Shown piece after piece: positions 58,481-64,000 of a stretch of DNA of 64,000 bases (the stretch's first letter is position 1; each line of letters begins with the position of its first letter). The translations under genes and the position numbers were made by a program. This stretch comes from Steromphala cineraria (Eukaryota; Mollusca; Gastropoda; Trochida; Trochidae). The notes beneath the pieces are model-generated. The model was not told the DNA's origin, ran no database searches, and saw nothing but the letters and a program-made list of their open reading frames with translations. The stretch is from contig OU744721.1 in assembly GCA_916613615.1 (NCBI GenBank), forward strand, positions 78,311,060 to 78,375,059, read 5' to 3'.

Positions 58481-58925
58481 ACAAGGTGCACATTGTGCAG
58501 TGATCTCATCTGTATGATTTCATCAGAAATTTTCAAGTTCCAAAATGTCACCCCTTTTACATTGCTTCAAATTTTAAGCATTTTTTCCACACCTTGCATT
58601 TGAAGAAAATTTCATAATATTCAATCATATAACAACAACACCTAGGACATCCCATCAATCGTCAGGAACATTTTGCAAAGAAGACCATCGTCTATTTTTA
58701 ATGACATAATTTGTGTGAGGGTTCGGGGCAGCGCTAACCTATGCTATAGAAAAGAGGTTTAGTCAGAATGGCAAAACTATGGATCAAATGAATGATTCAT
58801 AACGGTACAAAAAGTTAAATAAAGTAAAGGGGGGAGTACCATCAAAACACAGTAATGACACTCGAATAAGTTCCACATTTTAATGTAACGTTACATTCAA
58901 TTATTTTAGAACCAACTTAATAATT
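58481..58925. other. Non-repetitive spacer between arrays 2 and 3
   Basis: About 440 bp without AGGTCA units, recognisable gene or other repeat. Confidence 0.5.
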
Positions 58926-61900
58926 TAAACCTTTGGAAATGATGACATATTTTTGTCATAAATTTAGTTTCTTTCTAGTTTTGGTCAAAATCAAGTTCAT
59001 AAAACTTTTGTAACCTTTGATAAGGATGTTATGGGTCTCTCTCTATGATCTCACAATAAAAAATTCAGAACACAACACTGTTATTTAAATATTTGATTGT
59101 GATATCATAAGACTCTATTGAATTTTTATCACAAAAATCTTTAACTCCAGAGATAACAATATATCATTTTTCAAATTTCACAAATCAAATTTTTACCTTT
59201 TGATTATGATATCATAGAGGTTAATTGCTTAAAAATGTAGAATATTGAGTTTGCAGTTTCCAAAATTTATTTCAATATTTGATTGTGATGTCATAAAACT
59301 CTATTGGTTTTTTATGACAAATACCTCAGCTCAGAGATTGGAATATCTCATATGTTATATTTTACAAATCAAATTTTGACCTTTGATTATGATGTCATAG
59401 AGGTCACAATCTTGATGTCACAATGGGATGAAGGTCAATTGTTTTAACATGTTAGAATATGGAGTTTGCAGTTTCCAAAATATTTTAAGATTTAATTGTG
59501 ATGTCATAAAACTCTTCTGAATTTTGATCACAAAAATCTACAGCTCAGAGATCCCAATAAATCATATTTTATATTTAACAAATCAAGTTTTGACCTTTTA
59601 TTATGATGTCATAGAGGTCACAATCTTTGATGTCACAATGTGATGAAGGTAAATTGTTTTTACATATAAGAATATTGAGTCTACAGTTTCTAAAACTTAT
59701 TTCAAGATTTGATTGTGATGTCATAAGACTATGAATTTTGATAAAAAAAAATAAAGCTCAGAGATCACAATATCTCATATTTTATATCTAACAAGTCAAA
59801 TTTTGACCTTTGATTATTGATGTCATAGAGGTCACAATCTATGAGGTCACAATCCAATGAAGGTCAATAATTGTTTTTACATTTAAGAATATGGAGTTTG
59901 CAGTTTCCAAAACATATTTCAAGATTTGATTGTGATGTCATAAGACTATGAATTTTGATAAAAAAAAAATAAAGCTCAGAGATCACAATATCTCATATTT
60001 TATATCTAACAAGTCAAATTTTGACCTTTGATTATTGATGTCATAGAGGTCACAATCTATGAGGTCACAATCCAATGAAGGTCAATAATTGTTTTTACAT
60101 TTAAGAATATGGAGTTTGCAGTTTCCAAAACATATTTCAAGATTTGATTGTGATGTCATCAGACTATTGAATTTTGATCACAAAAATCTACAGCTCAGAG
60201 ATCACAATATCTCATATTTCAAATTTCACAAATCAATGTTTGACCTTTGATTATGATGTCATAGAGGTCACAATCTATGATGTCACAATGCGATGAAGGT
60301 CAATAATTGTTTTACATATAAGACTATGGAGTCTACAGTTTCCAAAACTTATTTCAAGATTTGATTGTGATGTCATAAGACTTTTGAATTTTGATCACAA
60401 AAATCTACAGCTGAGAGATCACAATATCTCATATTTTATATCTAACATGTCAAATTTTGACCTTTGATTATGATGTCATAGAGGTCACAATCTCTGATGT
60501 CACAATGCCATGAAGGTTAATTGTTTTAACATGTTAAAATATGGAGTTTGCAGTTTCCAAAACATAGTTCAAGATTTTATTGTGATGTCATAAGACTATG
60601 AATTTTGATAAAAAAAAATAAAGCTCAGAGATCACAATATCTCATATTTTATATCTAACTTGTCATACTTTGACCTTTGATTATGATGTCATAGGTCACT
60701 ATATCTATGATGTCACAAAGCAATGAAGGTCATTAATTGTTTTTAGATGTTAGAATATGGAGTTTGCAGTTTCCAAAATATATTTCAAGATTTTATTGTG
60801 ATGTCATCAGACTATTGAATTTTGATTACAAAAATCTACAGCTCAGAGAACACAATATCTCATATTTTATATCTAACAAATCAAATTTTGACCTTTGATT
60901 ATGATGTCATAGAGGTCACAATCTATGATGTCACAATGCGATGAAGGTAAATTGTTTTTACATTTAAGAATATTGAGTCTACAGTTTCTAAAACTTATTT
61001 AAAGATTTGATTGTGATGTCATAAGACTATGAATTTTGATAAAAAAAAATAAAGCTCAGAGATCACAATATCTCATATTTTATATCTAACAAGTCAAATT
61101 TTGACCTTTGATTATTGATGTCATAGAGGTCACAATCTATGAGGTCACAATCCAATGAAGGTCAATAATTGTTTTTACATTTAAGAATATGGAGTTTGCA
61201 GTTTCCAAAACATATTTCAAGATTTGATTGTGATGTCATAAGACTATGAATTTTGATAAAAAAAAATAAAGCTCAGAGATCACAATATCTCATATTTTAT
61301 ATCTAACAAGTCAAATTTTGACCTTTGATTATTGATGTCATAGAGGTCACAATCTATGAGGTCACAATCCAATGAAGGTCAATAATTGTTTTTACATTTA
61401 AGAATATGGAGTTTGCAGTTTCCAAAACATATTTCAAGATTTGATTGTGATGTCATAAGACTATGATTTTTGATCAAAAAAAATAAAGCTCAGAGATCAC
61501 AATATCTCATATTTTATATCTAACTTGTCAAATTTTGACCTTTGATTGTGATGTCATAGAGGTCACAATCTCTGATGTCACAATGCGATGAAGGTCAATT
61601 GTTTTAACATGTTAGAATATGGAGTTTGCAGTTTCCAAAACATATTTCAAGATTTGATTGTGATGTCATAAGACTATGAATTTTGATAAAAAAAAATAAA
61701 GCTCAGAGATCACAATATCTCATATTTTATATCTAACGAGTCAAATTTTGACCTTTGATTATTGATGTCATAGAGGTCACAATCTATGAGGTCACAATCC
61801 AATGAAGGTCAATAATTGTTTTTACATTTAAGAATTTGGAGTTTGCAGTTTCCAAAACATATTTCAAGATTTGATTGTGATGTCATAAGACTATGATTTT

Positions 61901-64000
61901 TGATCAAAAAAAATAAAGCTCAGAGATCACAATATCTCATATTTTATATCTAACTTGTCAAATTTTGACCTTTGATTGTGATGTCATAGAGGTCACAATC
62001 TCTGATGTCACAATGCGATGAAGGTCAATTATTTTAACATGTTAGAATATGGAGTTTGCAGTTTCCAAAACATATTTCAAGATTTGATTGTGATGTCATC
62101 AGACTATTGAATTTTGATCACAAAAATCTACAGCTCAGAGATCACAATATCTCATATTTCAAATTTCACAAATCAATGTTTGACCTTTGATTATGATGTC
62201 ATAGAGGTCACAATCTATGATGTCACAATGCGATGAAGGTCAATAATTGTTTTACATATAAGACTATGGAGTCTACAGTTTCCAAAACTTATTTCAAGAT
62301 TTGATTGTGATGTCATAAGACTTTTGAATTTTGATCACAAAAATCTACAGCTGAGAGATCACAATATCTCATCTTTTATATCTAACATGTCAAATTTTGA
62401 CCTTTGATTATGATGTCATAGAGGTCACAATCTCTGATGTCACAATGCCATGAAGGTTAATTGTTTTAACATGTTAAAATATGGAGTTTGCAGTTTCCAA
62501 AACATAGTTCAAGATTTTATTGTGATGTCATAAGACTATGAATTTTGATAAAAAAAAATAAAGCTCAGAGATCACAATATCTCATATTTTATATCTAACT
62601 TGTCATACTTTGACCTTTGATTATGATGTCATAGGTCACTATATCTATGATGTCACAAAGCAATGAAGGTCATTAATTGTTTTTAGATGTTAGAATATGG
62701 AGTTTGCAGTTTCCAAAATATATTTCAAGATTTTATTGTGATGTCATCAGACTATTGAATTTTGATCACAAAAATCTACAGCTCAGAGAACACAATATCT
62801 CATATTTTATATCTAACAAATCAAATTTTGACCTTTGATTATGATGTCATAGAGGTCACAATCTATGATGTCACAATGCGATGAAGGTAAATTGTTTTTA
62901 CATTTAAGAATATTGAGTCTACAGTTTCTAAAACTTATTTAAAGATTTGATTGTGATGTCAGAAGACTATGAATTTTGATCAAAAAAAATAAAGCTCAGA
63001 GATCACAATATCTCATATTTTATATCTAACAAGTCAAATTTTGACCTTTAATTGTGATGTCATAGAGATCACAATCCGATGAGGGTCAATAATTGTTTTT
63101 ACATATAAGAATATGGAGTTTGCAGTTTCCAAAACATATTTCAAGATTTTATTGTGATGTCATCAGACTATTGAATTTTGATCACAAAAATCTACAGCTC
63201 AGAGATCACAATATCTCATATTTCAAATTTCACAAATCAATTTTTGACCTTTGATTATGATGTCATAGAGGTCACAATCTATGATGTCACAATGCGATGA
63301 AGGTCAATAATTGTTTTTACATTTAAGAATATGGAGTCTACAGTTTCCAAAACTTATTTCAAGATTTGATTGTGATGTCATAAGACTTTTGAATTTTGAT
63401 CACAAAAATCTACAGCTGAGAGATCACAATATCTCATATTTTATATCTAACATGTCAAATTTTGACCTTTGATTATGATGTCATAGAGGTCACAATCTCT
63501 GATGTCACAATGCCATGAAGGTTAATTGTTTTAACATGTTAGAATATGGAGTTTGCAGTTTCCAAAACATAGTTCAAGATTTTATTGTGATGTCATAAGA
63601 CTTTTGAATTTTGATCACAAAAATCTACAGCTCAGAGATCACAATATCTCATATTTTATATCTAACTTGTCATACTTTGACCTTTGATTATGATGTCATA
63701 GGTCACTATATCTATGATGTCACAAAGCAATGAAGGTCAATAATTGTTTTTAGATGTTAGAATATGGAGTTTGCAGTTTCCAAAATATATTTCAAGATTT
63801 TATTGTGATGTCATCAGACTATTGAATTTTGATCACAAAAATCTACAGCTCAGAGAACCCAATATCTCATATTTTATATCTAACAAATCAAGATTTGACC
63901 TTTGATTATGATGTCATAGAGGTCACAATCTTTGATGTCACAATGCGATGAAGGTCAATTGTTTTAACATGTTAGAATATGATGTTTGCAGTTTCCATGT
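58926..64000. repeat. Array 3: satellite of about 216 bp with higher-order structure, runs off the window
   Basis: Head-to-tail monomers of 203-219 bp. The anchor CAGAGATCACAATATCTCAT (or close variants) recurs with its GAG at 59335, 59548, 59761, 59979, 60198, 60415, 60628, 60846, 61059, 61276, 61493, 61706, 61923, 62138, 62355, 62568, 62786, 62999, 63202, 63420, 63635 and 63853. Each unit holds TTTGACCTTTGATTATGATG followed by TCATAGAGGTCACAATC, and GGAGTTTGCAGTTTCCAAAA. The run 60198-61059 recurs 1940 bp later as 62138-62999 with the same variant marks and spacing, and in part again from 63202. The first units (58926-59330) are diverged. No open frame of 60 codons occurs in the array. Confidence 0.95.

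Noticed and set aside
1..64000. CRISPR arrays, bacterial operons or phage genes
   Set aside because: The tandem repeats lack spacer structure, and every gene recognised is a spliced animal gene.

Overview
The window is eukaryotic, AT-rich, intron-dense animal DNA. Five protein-coding genes of animal type, long introns with GT-AG borders, AATAAA signals and many small DNA transposons point to an invertebrate. Dispersed repeats that end in (ACGG)n and in GGTGAGCTAA-like tails are of a kind I associate with bivalve molluscs, so a bivalve (perhaps a scallop) is my best guess. That placement is an inference, not something proved by the sequence.

Layout. Positions 1-7130 (+): last four coding exons of a BMP-class TGF-beta ligand, most like ADMP; its first exon(s) lie before the window. 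Positions 7131-18624: intergenic DNA with a complete non-autonomous hAT element (perfect 8-bp target duplication), several MITEs and a short tandem repeat. Positions 18625-27350 (-): CHCHD1 (mitoribosomal mS37) in three exons. It is head-to-head with METTL14 (27957-34013, +), the m6A-writer partner subunit, in ten exons with one GC-AG intron. METTL14 introns hold a 280-bp hAT MITE and a 437-bp miniature LTR element (TRIM). Each 151-bp LTR of that element carries a tRNA-like Pol III promoter. Positions 34740-36430: nested dispersed repeats. Positions 37003-46505 (-): UQCRC2 (complex III core protein 2) in 14 exons. It is head-to-head, with only 162 bp between start codons, with BRAT1 (46668-52747, +; ten exons), the ATM- and Integrator-linked HEAT-repeat protein. 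Positions 53.2-64 kb: repeat-rich DNA with a WD40 exon fragment, an intact single-exon TSSK-type kinase (55799-56611, -), a partly inverted pseudogene piece of it, three arrays rich in AGGTCA/TGACCT, and a satellite of about 216 bp with higher-order structure that runs off the right edge.

The genes do not form one pathway. The two head-to-head pairs each join a nuclear-encoded mitochondrial gene (CHCHD1, UQCRC2) to a nuclear regulatory gene (METTL14, BRAT1), so shared bidirectional promoters are likely. I rebuilt the exons by hand from splice sites, reading frame and recalled family sequences. All exon joins keep frame, and the predicted lengths (131, 461, 454 and 806 aa) are close to the human proteins. 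I could run no database search.
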